Below, piece by piece: positions 8,648 to 18,594 of a stretch of 64,000 nt of DNA. Every line of letters begins with the position of its first letter. Within the stretch, counting starts at the first letter, position 1. A model generated the notes under the pieces. The model was given only the letters and a program-made list of their open reading frames with translations. It had not been told where the DNA came from and did no database searches. A program made the position numbers and the translations under genes. Origin of the DNA: Nocardioides jiangxiensis (GTDB lineage: Bacteria > Actinomycetota > Actinomycetes > Propionibacteriales > Nocardioidaceae); assembly GCF_030580915.1 (NCBI RefSeq), contig NZ_JAUQTA010000001.1, positions 1,798,001-1,862,000 of the forward strand, read 5' to 3'.

Positions 8648-9141
8648 ATGCAGCCCGGAGAAGCAGCCTTCAACGACTTCGTCGCCGCGCGGACGGCGGC
8701 GCTGTCGCGCACGGCGTACCTGCTGACGGGGGACCACCACTCGCCGAGGACCTCCTGCAGACCGCGCTCCTCCAGGCCGCCCGCCACTGGGAGCGGATCC
8801 ACGGGTCGCCCGAGGCCTACGTACGGCGCACCCTCTACACGCAGAACGTCTCCTGGTGGCGACGGAGGAAGCTGAAGGAGACCTCGCTCGGTGCGTACGA
8901 CGTGGCAGCGCCGACGTCGTCGCCCGACCTGCGCCTGACGCTGGAGGACGCTCTCGCACGGCTCACCGCCAAGCAGCGGACCGTGCTGGTGCTGCGCTAC
9001 TTCGAGGACCTGACCGAGGTCCAGGCCGCTGCCGCGCTCGGGATCTCCGCCGGGACCGTGAAGTCGATGACCCGCCAGGCCCTCGCGCGGCTGCGCGTCC
9101 TGGCCCCCGAGCTGTCCGAGCTGATCGGAGCGACGCCATGA
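8648..9141 (+). pseudogene. SigE-family ECF sigma factor, frameshifted
   Basis: The first part (MQPGEAAFNDFVAARTAALSR then TAYLLTGDHH) is sigma region 2. The continuation AEDLLQTALLQAARHWERI then ARLTAKQRTVLVLRYFEDLT (regions 2 and 4) lies in another frame. The 494-base span is one base short of a multiple of three. Restoring one base near 8740 (CACCAC followed by TCGCCGAG) rejoins a normal protein of about 164 residues. The protein similarity on both sides is intact, so this is either a recent inactivating deletion or a sequence error. GTGACC (8596) and CGTCTA (8622) could be an ECF promoter. Its stop overlaps the next gene by ATGA. Confidence 0.8.
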
Positions 9142-10571
9142 CAGACGCACTGCGTGAGGAGCTGGCCCGGATCGGTGACGGTGCCGCACCGGTGACGGTC
9201 GCACCGGACGTGTGGGCGCGTGGACGCCGCGCGCGACGTCGTGACCGGGTCGTCCTCGGCGCTGCCGCGCTGACGGTGCTCGTGGCGCTCGCGGGGCTCG
9301 GTCTGACGGTGCGGGGCGTCGCGCACGACGCCGCGCCGGTCGGCACCGGGGTCGAGGCGGTCCCGTCGGTGATCCAGGGCGTGCCGCAGCGGTTGATCAG
9401 GAATTACGAGTCGGGGGAGGTCTGGGATCGGCGTGTCGGCGAAACCGATCTGGCGATTGGACGTGGCGCGATGGCCTTCGGCTCCGGGCAGAGCGTCTAC
9501 GAACCTGTCGTGGTGACGGCGGCGGATGGCGTCTACCACCCGCTGGAACTGCCTGGCTGGTACGGAAACACGACGGCCGGCTTCTCCGAGTCCAATGTGC
9601 CGCTCGCGCTCTCCCCGGATGGCGCCCGCCTCGCGTGGGCGTGGGCCGATCTCGATGCTCCCCAGCGGTCTCCTGTGCCCTCAGGCATTCGCATCGGCGA
9701 TCTGCGGACAGGGCATGTCCGCACGATCCGCCTCGTCGGGCGCGACGGCATCGTCGTCGGTGCGATCGCGTGGTCGCCCGATGGTCGTTGGCTGGTCTGG
9801 CAGGGTCGGATGCAGACCACCTGGACCCGCGACACCACGCGGTCGGGGCCCAATTCGGAGGTCGCAGGACGCATCGGGCCTGGGGGCGTGAGTCAGGCAG
9901 TGCCCCTCACACAGACTTCGTCGGTGGCGCTCGCCATCGAGAACTCGGGCCGCGTCCTGCTGGTCGGGTCTCACGGATGGTCGACCTGGGGCGGACGGGG
10001 TGTGGATCGTGGGTTCCTGCGCACGCGTGAACCAGACACGCTCCCCGGTGACGGCACTGCCGGGGCGATGAGCCCCGCCGGCCACCTGGCGCTGGCCGGG
10101 GGAGTAGTTCCGACGTCTGCTGTGACCTTCGTGAACACGGGGTCGCGCGCAGCGCTCGACCGGAACGTTCCCGACCCGCCCTACTCCGAGGGTGCACTGA
10201 TCCAGCCCGTCGGGTGGATCGACGACGACCACGTCGTTGTGGTCGCCACTGCTGCGCACGATGTCTCCGATGCGGGCTGGCGGCACGGCGAGACCAGGCT
10301 GGCTGTCGTGAGTGCGCCATGGGCGTCGGATGATGTCTGGAAGCCTGTGGCGTCGTTCGACACCGATTACGAGAAGACCGGGGAGATCAAGGCGCCGACG
10401 GTCGCTGTCGACCTGATGTCGCTCGACCACCCGACGCGCGACTTCCCGGCCCCCACGTGGCCGTGGAGCGACGAGCGGAAGGCGGCGGTGATCGGAGGTG
10501 CAGCGCTCGCGGTCGTGGCAGTGCTCGTGTTCGTCGTCAGCCACCGGCGAGGCCGACGCCTGCGGGACTGA
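9138..10571 (+). CDS. Membrane protein with TolB/PD40-like beta-propeller repeats
   Basis: This 477-residue protein has a short basic cytoplasmic N-terminus, a membrane segment at about 38-57, then an extracellular part containing PD40/WD40-like strands (LALSPDGARLAWAW, IAWSPDGRWLVW, GAMSPAGHLALAG) and a second membrane segment near the C-terminus followed by a basic tail. It is translationally coupled to the ECF sigma factor, the position normally occupied by an anti-sigma factor, so it may sense an envelope signal. No anti-sigma zinc motif is seen, and function is inferred only from context. Confidence 0.7.
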   Translation: MTDALREELARIGDGAAPVTVAPDVWARGRRARRRDRVVLGAAALTVLVALAGLGLTVRGVAHDAAPVGTGVEAVPSVIQGVPQRLIRNYESGEVWDRRVGETDLAIGRGAMAFGSGQSVYEPVVVTAADGVYHPLELPGWYGNTTAGFSESNVPLALSPDGARLAWAWADLDAPQRSPVPSGIRIGDLRTGHVRTIRLVGRDGIVVGAIAWSPDGRWLVWQGRMQTTWTRDTTRSGPNSEVAGRIGPGGVSQAVPLTQTSSVALAIENSGRVLLVGSHGWSTWGGRGVDRGFLRTREPDTLPGDGTAGAMSPAGHLALAGGVVPTSAVTFVNTGSRAALDRNVPDPPYSEGALIQPVGWIDDDHVVVVATAAHDVSDAGWRHGETRLAVVSAPWASDDVWKPVASFDTDYEKTGEIKAPTVAVDLMSLDHPTRDFPAPTWPWSDERKAAVIGGAALAVVAVLVFVVSHRRGRRLRD

Positions 10572-10582
10572 CCGGGCAGGGC

Positions 10583-10617
10583 GGAGGCTCCTCGTCAGCA
10601 GGTGACGACGAGTCTCC
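10583..10617. terminator. Convergent hairpin
   Basis: A 15-base stem with two mismatches (GGAGGCTCCTCGTCA against TGACGACGAGTCTCC) and a 5-base loop lies between the convergent genes ending at 10571 and 10636. Confidence 0.6.
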
Positions 10618-10635
10618 ACCCTGATGCGGGCTGCG

Positions 10636-11364
10636 TCAGCGCAGGTCGGCGGGGACGTCGAGGCCCAGGTCGTCGGCGATCGCCAGCAGTGCCGTGCGGG
10701 TGGCGTCGGAGAAGTGCGGGCGGGCACGGCGTACGGCGTCCCACTCGTCGAGCTTCGTGGCGGTCTCGACGACGCCCTGCAGGCGGTGGTGCGGAAGCAT
10801 CTCGAGGATCCGTGCGACGCGGGCGGGGTCCTCGATGACCTGGCCGGTGCGGACCAGGGCCTCGTCGGAGAGCACGCCGAGCGTGCGCTGGACCTGCTCG
10901 TCGGGGAGGACGCCCACGAAGTCGGCCATCGCGATGTACTCGCCGCGCTCGCCGAGGATCCGGCCGGCGTCGACGAGAAGCTGCGGCGACAGCTTCTGCA
11001 GGATCGGGGTGACCCGACGGGGGTCGAGCTTCGGGGCCAGGTCGGCGAGGAAGGTGATCGGCACGCGGCTCGCCAGCGACACCGCGGCGTCGGTCTCCAT
11101 GACACCCGCGACCCGGGCTGCGAGCTGTGGTGGGAACGCCATCGTGGCGATCTTCGCGGCCACGCCGCCGGGCACGACCTTCGTCGTCTTCGCGAGCCCG
11201 AGGAGGATGTCGCGGTTGGCGTCGAAGAGGCGGTCGGTCAGCTGGTCACGCAGCTGCTTCAACGCCGCCGCCTCCTGCTGCGCCAGGAAGTCGAGAGCGT
11301 CCTCGGCACAGCCGAGAAGGGAGGCGAGGCGCGTGATCTCCACCCGGACCTCGGAGCCGGTCAC
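10636..11364 (-). CDS. Conserved protein of unknown function (helical repeats)
   Basis: The 242-residue soluble protein is almost entirely predicted helix. It shows recurring segments of the form L-x-P-x-x-L/V (LAPKLDPRRVTPILQKLSP, MADFVGVLPDEQ, ILEMLPHHRLQGVV), reminiscent of the superhelical MgtE N-domain, but no metal-binding site or catalytic motif is recognised. Its GTG start overlaps the upstream 69-residue gene by 4 bases, so the two are a coupled pair. Function is unknown. Confidence 0.7.
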   Translation of the reverse strand: MTGSEVRVEITRLASLLGCAEDALDFLAQQEAAALKQLRDQLTDRLFDANRDILLGLAKTTKVVPGGVAAKIATMAFPPQLAARVAGVMETDAAVSLASRVPITFLADLAPKLDPRRVTPILQKLSPQLLVDAGRILGERGEYIAMADFVGVLPDEQVQRTLGVLSDEALVRTGQVIEDPARVARILEMLPHHRLQGVVETATKLDEWDAVRRARPHFSDATRTALLAIADDLGLDVPADLR

Positions 11365-11570
11365 AGGCCCACGACCTTCCGGACGGTGCCGCGCAGCGGG
11401 CGCGGCACGATCTCCAGCGCCTTCAGCAGCGAGGCCTCGAGCTCCGCGGCCTGGGCGGCGCGAGCAGCCTTGATGAGGTCGGCGAGCTGCTGGGTCTCGT
11501 CCTCGGTCAGGGTCAGGCCGGCGGGCGGCTCTGCGCCGAGCTGGTGGGCCAGCGATGCGGCAGCGCTCAT
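11361..11570 (-). CDS. Small alanine-rich protein of unknown function
   Basis: This 69-residue helical protein (LTEDETQQLADLIKAARAAQ, then a KALEIVPRPLRG segment) starts at an ATG preceded by GGAGGAA 10 bases upstream. It overlaps the following 242-residue gene by GTGA. The pair probably forms a small operon. The charged, heptad-like middle could pair with the larger partner. No family is recognised. Confidence 0.65.
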   Translation of the reverse strand: MSAAASLAHQLGAEPPAGLTLTEDETQQLADLIKAARAAQAAELEASLLKALEIVPRPLRGTVRKVVGL

Positions 11571-11673
11571 GGTCTCGTTCCTCCTACGTGCGTGGACGTA
11601 GACCTAACGAGACAACGCGTCCAAGGTAATGAGATCTGCGTCTCGCCGGTCGCCGGAGCTCCGTCCGAACGCG

Positions 11674-11712
11674 CCGAAACCCGGGCCTGGCACCCCAGGA
11701 CCCGGGTTTCGG
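11674..11712. terminator. Terminator downstream of acs
   Basis: CCGAAACCCGGG pairs with CCCGGGTTTCGG around an inner CCTGG/CCAGG stem. It lies 31 bases past the acs stop, reading leftward. Confidence 0.8.
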
Positions 11713-11742
11713 TGGACGTGTCCGATCCGTCAGCGTCGTGGA

Positions 11743-13755
<2,013 letters not shown>

Positions 13756-13793
13756 CGCGGGGTACTTCCTTCTTCTCGCAGCCTAGGGGCAGC

Positions 13794-13809
13794 TATGGCA
13801 TGGGTCACA
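13794..13809. promoter_or_regulatory. CRP-like site upstream of acs
   Basis: TATGG-CATGGG-TCACA matches TGTGA-N6-TCACA at 8 of 10 arm positions and lies 39 bases before the acs ATG, the same spacing as at several other operons here. Confidence 0.5.
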
Positions 13810-13832
13810 GGGTGTGGTGTCGATGGTGCCGA

Positions 13833-13863
13833 CCCGGCGCTGCAATCACGTTGCAGCGCCGGG
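13833..13863. terminator. Terminator downstream of actP
   Basis: CCCGGCGCTGCAA and TTGCAGCGCCGGG form a perfect 13-bp stem with a 5-base loop, 10 bases past the actP stop (leftward transcription). Confidence 0.82.
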
Positions 13864-13872
13864 CCGGGTCGG

Positions 13873-15504
13873 TCAGTGCGAGATGGCGCCCTCCGCGCCC
13901 GCACCGGTCAGGGCGCGGACCTCGAGCTCGGTGTAGCGCTCCTCCGCGGCCTTCTCGCGGGAGGTCACGGTGCCGAGCCAGCCGAGGAAGAAGCCCAGCG
14001 GGATCGAGACGATGCCCGGGTTCTCCAGCGGGAACCAGGAGATGTCGATCGAGGCGGGCAGGAGGGAGAGGTTCTTGCCCGTGACCGGGTCGAGGCCCTT
14101 GCCGGAGACCACCGGCGAGAAGATGACCAGGCCGACCGCCGAGACGAGGCCGCCGTAGATGCTCCAGACGGCACCGCGGGTGTTGAAGCGCCGCCAGAAC
14201 ATGTTGTAGAGGATCGCCGGCAGGTTGGCCGATGCCGCGACCGCGAAGGCGAGGGCGACGAGGAATGCGATGTTGAGCTTCTGCGCCGGGATGGCGAGCA
14301 GGATCGCGACCAGGCCGATGCCGGCAGCGGCGTACCGGCTGACCTTGAGCTCCTCCTTCTCGGAGGCCTGGCCCTTGCGCCAGACCGAGTTGTAGAGGTC
14401 GTGGGCCACGCTGACCGACGAGGTGAGGGTCAGGCCGGCGACCACCGCGAGGATCGTCGCGAAGGCGACCGCCGCGATGAGCGCCAGCAGGATGGCGCCG
14501 CCGGTCGAGCCCGAGCCGCCGCCGACCGCCTCGGCCAGGAGCGGCGAGGCGAGGTTGCCGCCGGAGGTCTTGACCTCGGCCATCGTGTCGCCCTTGAGCA
14601 GGGCGGCAGCGCCGAAGCCGAGGACCAGCGTGAAGAGGTAGAAGGCTCCGATCAGGCCGATCGCCCAGAGCACCGACTTGCGGGCGTCCTTCGACGTGGG
14701 GACGGTGTAGAAGCGGGTCAGGATGTGGGGCAGGCCGGCCGTGCCGAGCACGAGCGCGATGCCGAGTGACAGGAAGTCGATCTTGGACGTCGTGGTCGCG
14801 CCGTACTTCAGGCCGGGCTCGAGGAACTCCTTGCCGTGTCCCGAGTTGGACGCCGCGGTGCCGAGGAGGTCGGAGAGGTTGAAGTCGAACTTCGCCAGGA
14901 CGAGGACGACGATCAGCGCCGAGCCGGCCATCAGCAGCACGGCCTTCACGATCTGCACCCAGGTGGTGCCCTTCATGCCACCGACGGTGACGTAGAAGAT
15001 CATCAGTGCGCCGACGCCGACGACGGTCAGGTTCTTGACCGTCTCGGAGGTGACGCCGAGCAGCAGGGTCACCAGGGCACCGGCACCGACCATCTGGGCG
15101 AGCAGGTAGAAGATCGAGACGACGACCGTCGAGGTCGCGGCCGCGGTCCGGACCGGGCGCTGCCGCATCCGGTAGGCGAGCTGGTCGGCCATCGTGTAGC
15201 GGCCCGAGTTGCGGAGCACCTCGGCGACCAGGAGCAGGGCGACGAGCCACGCGACCAGGAAGCCGATGGAGTAGAGGAAGCCGTCGTACCCGTAGAGGGC
15301 GATGGCGCCGGAGATGCCCAGGAACGACGCGGCCGACATGTAGTCGCCACCGATCGCGAGGCCGTTCTGGAAGCCCGAGAACGAGCGGCCGCCGGCGTAG
15401 TGGTCGGTCGCGCCGGACGAGGTGCGGCTGGCACGGATCGTGATGCCGATCGTCAGGGCGACGACCGACAGGAACAGCACGGTGGTCAGGAGCTGGTGGT
15501 TCAT
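13873..15504 (-). CDS. actP: Cation/acetate symporter ActP
   Basis: This 543-residue sodium:solute symporter has about 13 membrane segments. Family landmarks include GGDYMSAASFLGISGAIALYG near residue 50 (the region containing the first broken helix), VGGMKGTTWVQIVKA and GTAGLPHILTRFYTVP. It takes up acetate or related short monocarboxylates with a cation. It overlaps the DUF485 gene by ATGA, the conserved yjcH-actP pairing, and lies beside acs. Confidence 0.93.
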   Translation of the reverse strand: MNHQLLTTVLFLSVVALTIGITIRASRTSSGATDHYAGGRSFSGFQNGLAIGGDYMSAASFLGISGAIALYGYDGFLYSIGFLVAWLVALLLVAEVLRNSGRYTMADQLAYRMRQRPVRTAAATSTVVVSIFYLLAQMVGAGALVTLLLGVTSETVKNLTVVGVGALMIFYVTVGGMKGTTWVQIVKAVLLMAGSALIVVLVLAKFDFNLSDLLGTAASNSGHGKEFLEPGLKYGATTTSKIDFLSLGIALVLGTAGLPHILTRFYTVPTSKDARKSVLWAIGLIGAFYLFTLVLGFGAAALLKGDTMAEVKTSGGNLASPLLAEAVGGGSGSTGGAILLALIAAVAFATILAVVAGLTLTSSVSVAHDLYNSVWRKGQASEKEELKVSRYAAAGIGLVAILLAIPAQKLNIAFLVALAFAVAASANLPAILYNMFWRRFNTRGAVWSIYGGLVSAVGLVIFSPVVSGKGLDPVTGKNLSLLPASIDISWFPLENPGIVSIPLGFFLGWLGTVTSREKAAEERYTELEVRALTGAGAEGAISH

Positions 15505-15845
15505 CGCCGGCCCTCCTCGTACTGGGCGTTGAGCGAGCGGGCGAGCGGGTCGAGGCGCGCGTTGCTGTAGCGCGCGTAGAGCCAGGCGATCGCGAACGTC
15601 GTCGCGAACTGCAGCAGGCCGAAGACGAGGGCGACGTTGATGTTGCCGACGACCTTCGTGGACATGAAGTCGCCCGCCCAGTTGGAGAGGACCACATAGG
15701 TGAGGTACCAGGTGAGGAAGGCGACGGTCGCCGGGAACGCGAACCCGCGGTAGCGGGTGCGGAGCTCGTGGAACTCCGGCGTCGCGTGGAGCCGGTCGTA
15801 GACCGGGTCGTGCCGGTCGGCCTGCTCGTGGACGGAGCTGCTCAT
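15501..15845 (-). CDS. DUF485 membrane protein (YjcH-like)
   Basis: The 114-residue protein has a DUF485 signature (FRTRYRGF-type motif, here FHELRTRYRGFAFPATVAF) and two membrane segments. DUF485 proteins almost always precede acetate symporters and are presumed accessory subunits. Here the stop overlaps actP by 4 bases. A CRP-like site lies 40 bases before its ATG, so this is the first gene of the actP operon. Confidence 0.9.
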   Translation of the reverse strand: MSSSVHEQADRHDPVYDRLHATPEFHELRTRYRGFAFPATVAFLTWYLTYVVLSNWAGDFMSTKVVGNINVALVFGLLQFATTFAIAWLYARYSNARLDPLARSLNAQYEEGRR

Positions 15846-15884
15846 GACGGGGGCCTTTCAGGAGCACGAATCTGACGCGCTCAA

Positions 15885-15900
15885 TGTGGCGCCCGTCACA
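15885..15900. promoter_or_regulatory. CRP-type site upstream of DUF485-actP
   Basis: TGTGG-CGCCCG-TCACA matches the CRP/GlxR consensus at 9 of 10 arm positions, 40 bases upstream of the operon start. Confidence 0.62.
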
Positions 15901-15983
15901 AGTCCTGCGGCAGGGGTGCGGCCGGTCCGTGCGCCCGGCGGGAAGGGTCGTGCGACGAGCGGTCCGTCTGCGGCGACGAGCGG

Positions 15984-17483
15984 TCAGCCGCGGTCGAGCT
16001 CGACGGCCTCGGGGGTGTGCAGCCGGACCAGGAACCGGCGCACGTGGGGTGGCACCGAGGCCGCCGTCGCACGCGAGACGCCGACCATCGTCAGGAACGC
16101 CAGCGGGACGCTCCACGCCGCCGGCTGACCGAGCAGGGCGTCGACCCAGCCCTCGCGCGCCGGGTCGGCGAGGGTCCACACCACGCTCACGCCGGAGCCG
16201 ATCCCGCCCACGACGAGACCGGCGATCGCGCCGGCCGGCGTGAGCCCCCGCCACCAGATGCCGAGCAGCAGCAGCGGCGCGAAGGTCGAGGCGGCGAGGG
16301 CGAAGGCGAGGCCGACCACCCGCGCGACCGGTACGTCGGGTGCGGCGAGGGCCGCAGCGGCAGGCACGAGGACCGCGAGCGCAGCGCCCAGCCGGAACGC
16401 CGTCACCGGACCGCTGCGGGCTCTCGGCAGCCGGCCGGTGAGGTCCTGGCTGAGGACGCCGGCGACCGCGATCGAGAGCCCCGAGCTCGTCGAGAGGAAC
16501 GCAGCGAACGCCCCGGCCGTCACCAGCCCGGTCAGCAGGTCCCCGGACAGGCCGGGCAGCACCAGGGAGGGCAGATCGAGCACGAGGGTGTCGCCGGTGC
16601 CGCGGGCGGCGAGGTCTCCGGCGTACACGCGTCCGAGGGCGGCGTAGACCGGCGGAATGACGTAGAAGAGCCCGAGCAGTGCGAGCACGAAGAGCGTCGT
16701 GCGGCGGGCGGCGCGGCCATCGGGGTTCGTGTAGAAGCGGACGACGACGTGGGGCAGGCCCATCGTGCCGAGGAAGGTCGCGAGGATCAGCGACCAGGTC
16801 GTGTACAGGCCGAGGGCCCCGCCGTCGGCGAGCGGCAGGTCCCACGCTGCCGGACCGCGGGTGGTGGGCGCCGGCCGTCCGTCGCCGATCCAGACGGCGA
16901 CGAGCACGGCCGCCGGGAGCAGCAGGGCGGTGAGCTTGAGCCAGTACTGGAACGCCTGCACGAAGGTGATCGACCGCATGCCGCCCGAGGTGACGTTGAC
17001 CAGCACGACCACGGCGACCACGACCGGCCCGACCCAGCTCGGCGCCCCCGTCGTGGCCGACAGCGTCACGCCGGCGCCCTGGAACTGCGGCAGCAGGTAG
17101 AGCCAGCCGATGCCCACCACCATCGCCGAGCAGAGCCCGCGGACCCGGCGCGACCCCATGCGGGCCTCGGCGAAGTCCGGCAGCGTGTAGGCCCCGCTGC
17201 GCCGCAGCGGCGCCGCGACGAGCACGAGCAGGACGAGGTAGCCCGCGGTCCAGCCGACCGGGTACCAGAGCATGTCGGCGCCGAAGACGAGGAGCAGGCC
17301 CGCGACCCCGAGGAACGACGCGGCGGAGAGGTACTCGCCGCCGATCGCGCTGGCGTTGAGCGCCGGGCGCACCGTGCGCGACGCGACGTAGAAGTCGCTC
17401 GTGGTGCGCGAGAACCGCAGGCCCCACGCCCCGATCACCAGGGTCGCCACAGTGACCAGGACGACCGCGACGATGCCGGTCAC
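15984..17483 (-). CDS. Second sodium:solute symporter (ActP-like)
   Basis: The 499-residue protein is an SSS-family transporter with the same landmarks as ActP (GGEYLSAASFLGVAG, TSGGMRSITFVQAFQYWLK, GTMGLPHVVVRFYTNPDG). It is shorter and diverged through the C-terminal half. The GTG start overlaps the upstream DUF485-like gene by 4 bases. Its co-location with a LytS/LytTR pair in one overlapping operon suggests that system controls or senses its solute, probably a short-chain carboxylate such as acetate or pyruvate. The substrate is inferred only. Confidence 0.88.
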   Translation of the reverse strand: MTGIVAVVLVTVATLVIGAWGLRFSRTTSDFYVASRTVRPALNASAIGGEYLSAASFLGVAGLLLVFGADMLWYPVGWTAGYLVLLVLVAAPLRRSGAYTLPDFAEARMGSRRVRGLCSAMVVGIGWLYLLPQFQGAGVTLSATTGAPSWVGPVVVAVVVLVNVTSGGMRSITFVQAFQYWLKLTALLLPAAVLVAVWIGDGRPAPTTRGPAAWDLPLADGGALGLYTTWSLILATFLGTMGLPHVVVRFYTNPDGRAARRTTLFVLALLGLFYVIPPVYAALGRVYAGDLAARGTGDTLVLDLPSLVLPGLSGDLLTGLVTAGAFAAFLSTSSGLSIAVAGVLSQDLTGRLPRARSGPVTAFRLGAALAVLVPAAAALAAPDVPVARVVGLAFALAASTFAPLLLLGIWWRGLTPAGAIAGLVVGGIGSGVSVVWTLADPAREGWVDALLGQPAAWSVPLAFLTMVGVSRATAASVPPHVRRFLVRLHTPEAVELDRG

Positions 17484-17869
17484 GGTTCCTCCGCGACCAC
17501 GTCGACGAGGGCCGCGAAGTCGCGCTCGTTGCGCTCGGCCCGCCGGACGTAGGCCCAGCCGAGCAGCAGCAGGAACGGGTAGGCGAGCACCCCGAGCACC
17601 CACCACGCGACGGGTACGCCGACCACCCGGTGCGCCGCGAGGGCGGGCCACAGGTGGAAGACCAGCGGCACCGACCCGAGCACACCGAAGAGCACGGCGA
17701 GGATCCGCGCCGCCAGCCGGGCCTGCTCGCGCAGCAACGAGCCGAGGTAGATCTCGCCGACCGGCGTGGCCGCGTCGATCTCGCGCGCTCGCGGCAGCGG
17801 CGTACGCCGGGTGGTGTGGCGGGGCGGCCCGGTCACCCGGACGCGCGGTGGCGGCGGGATGTCGCTCAC
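17480..17869 (-). CDS. DUF485-like accessory membrane protein
   Basis: This 129-residue protein has a proline/arginine-rich N-terminus (about 45 residues) and two membrane segments (about 62-80 and 92-112), ending in WAYVRRAERNERDFAALVD. It resembles the small subunit encoded before SSS symporters, although the usual DUF485 motif is weak. The GTG at 17869 overlaps the LytTR regulator stop and its own stop overlaps the symporter. Confidence 0.75.
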   Translation of the reverse strand: MSDIPPPPRVRVTGPPRHTTRRTPLPRAREIDAATPVGEIYLGSLLREQARLAARILAVLFGVLGSVPLVFHLWPALAAHRVVGVPVAWWVLGVLAYPFLLLLGWAYVRRAERNERDFAALVDVVAEEP

Positions 17870-18594
17870 GGCGTGCTCCGTGGTGTGCGGCGGGTGAGCA
17901 CCTCCCGGAGCTCCCGCGTGTGCCGGCGGCTGACCTGCAGCGGGACGTCGCCGACGACCACCGTGCACCGGCCCTCGTCCATGCGGACCTCGCGCACGTG
18001 CGCGAGGTTGACCAGCAGGGAGCGGTGGATCCGCACGAATCCGGCCGGTGCCCACTGCTCGGCGAGCGTGGTCAGTGGTGTCCGGACCAGGTGGCTGTCG
18101 GTCGCGGTGTGCAGGCGGGCGTAGTCGCCCTGTGCCTCGACGTAGCGGACGTCGCGCCGCCGGATGAAGCGCGTGACGCCGCCGCGTTCGACCGGGATCT
18201 GGTCGTCGGCCTCCCGGGCCGGGGGTGCCTGCCCGGCGACCAGGCGGCGGACCGCCTCGGCAAGGCGGTCCTCGCGCACCGGCTTGAGCACGTAGTCGAC
18301 CGCGCGCAGGTCGAAGGCGTCGACGGCGTGCTCGTCGTGGGCGGTCACGAAGACGACCGGTGGCGGCTCCTTGAAGTTCGAGAGGACCTGCGCCAGGTCG
18401 AGCCCGCTGAGGCCGGGCATGTGGATGTCGAGGAAGACCGCGTCGACGCTGCCCTCCTGCAGCACCCGCAGGGCCTCGGCGGCGGAGCCAGCGGAGCGCA
18501 CGGTGCCGATGCGCGGGTCGCGCTCCAGCAGCCAGGCCAGCTCGTCGCGGGCGGGGGCCTCGTCGTCGACGACGAGGACGTCCATCTGCTTCAT
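17866..18594 (-). CDS. LytTR-family response regulator
   Basis: The 242-residue protein has an N-terminal receiver domain (VVDDE near residue 8, phospho-acceptor Asp in VFLDIHMPG, Lys in DYVLKPV) and a C-terminal LytTR DNA-binding domain (VRYVEAQGDYARLHT, FVRIHRSLLVNLAHV, SRRHTREL). It overlaps both the kinase upstream and the transporter accessory gene downstream. This matches bacterial BtsSR/LytSR-type systems that respond to pyruvate or acetate and switch on adjacent transporters. Confidence 0.92.
   Translation of the reverse strand: MKQMDVLVVDDEAPARDELAWLLERDPRIGTVRSAGSAAEALRVLQEGSVDAVFLDIHMPGLSGLDLAQVLSNFKEPPPVVFVTAHDEHAVDAFDLRAVDYVLKPVREDRLAEAVRRLVAGQAPPAREADDQIPVERGGVTRFIRRRDVRYVEAQGDYARLHTATDSHLVRTPLTTLAEQWAPAGFVRIHRSLLVNLAHVREVRMDEGRCTVVVGDVPLQVSRRHTRELREVLTRRTPRSTP

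Noticed and set aside
13833-13863. Regulatory GTTGC/GCAA element
   Set aside because: The TTGCA sequence here is part of a perfect 13-bp terminator stem after actP, so the resemblance is coincidental.
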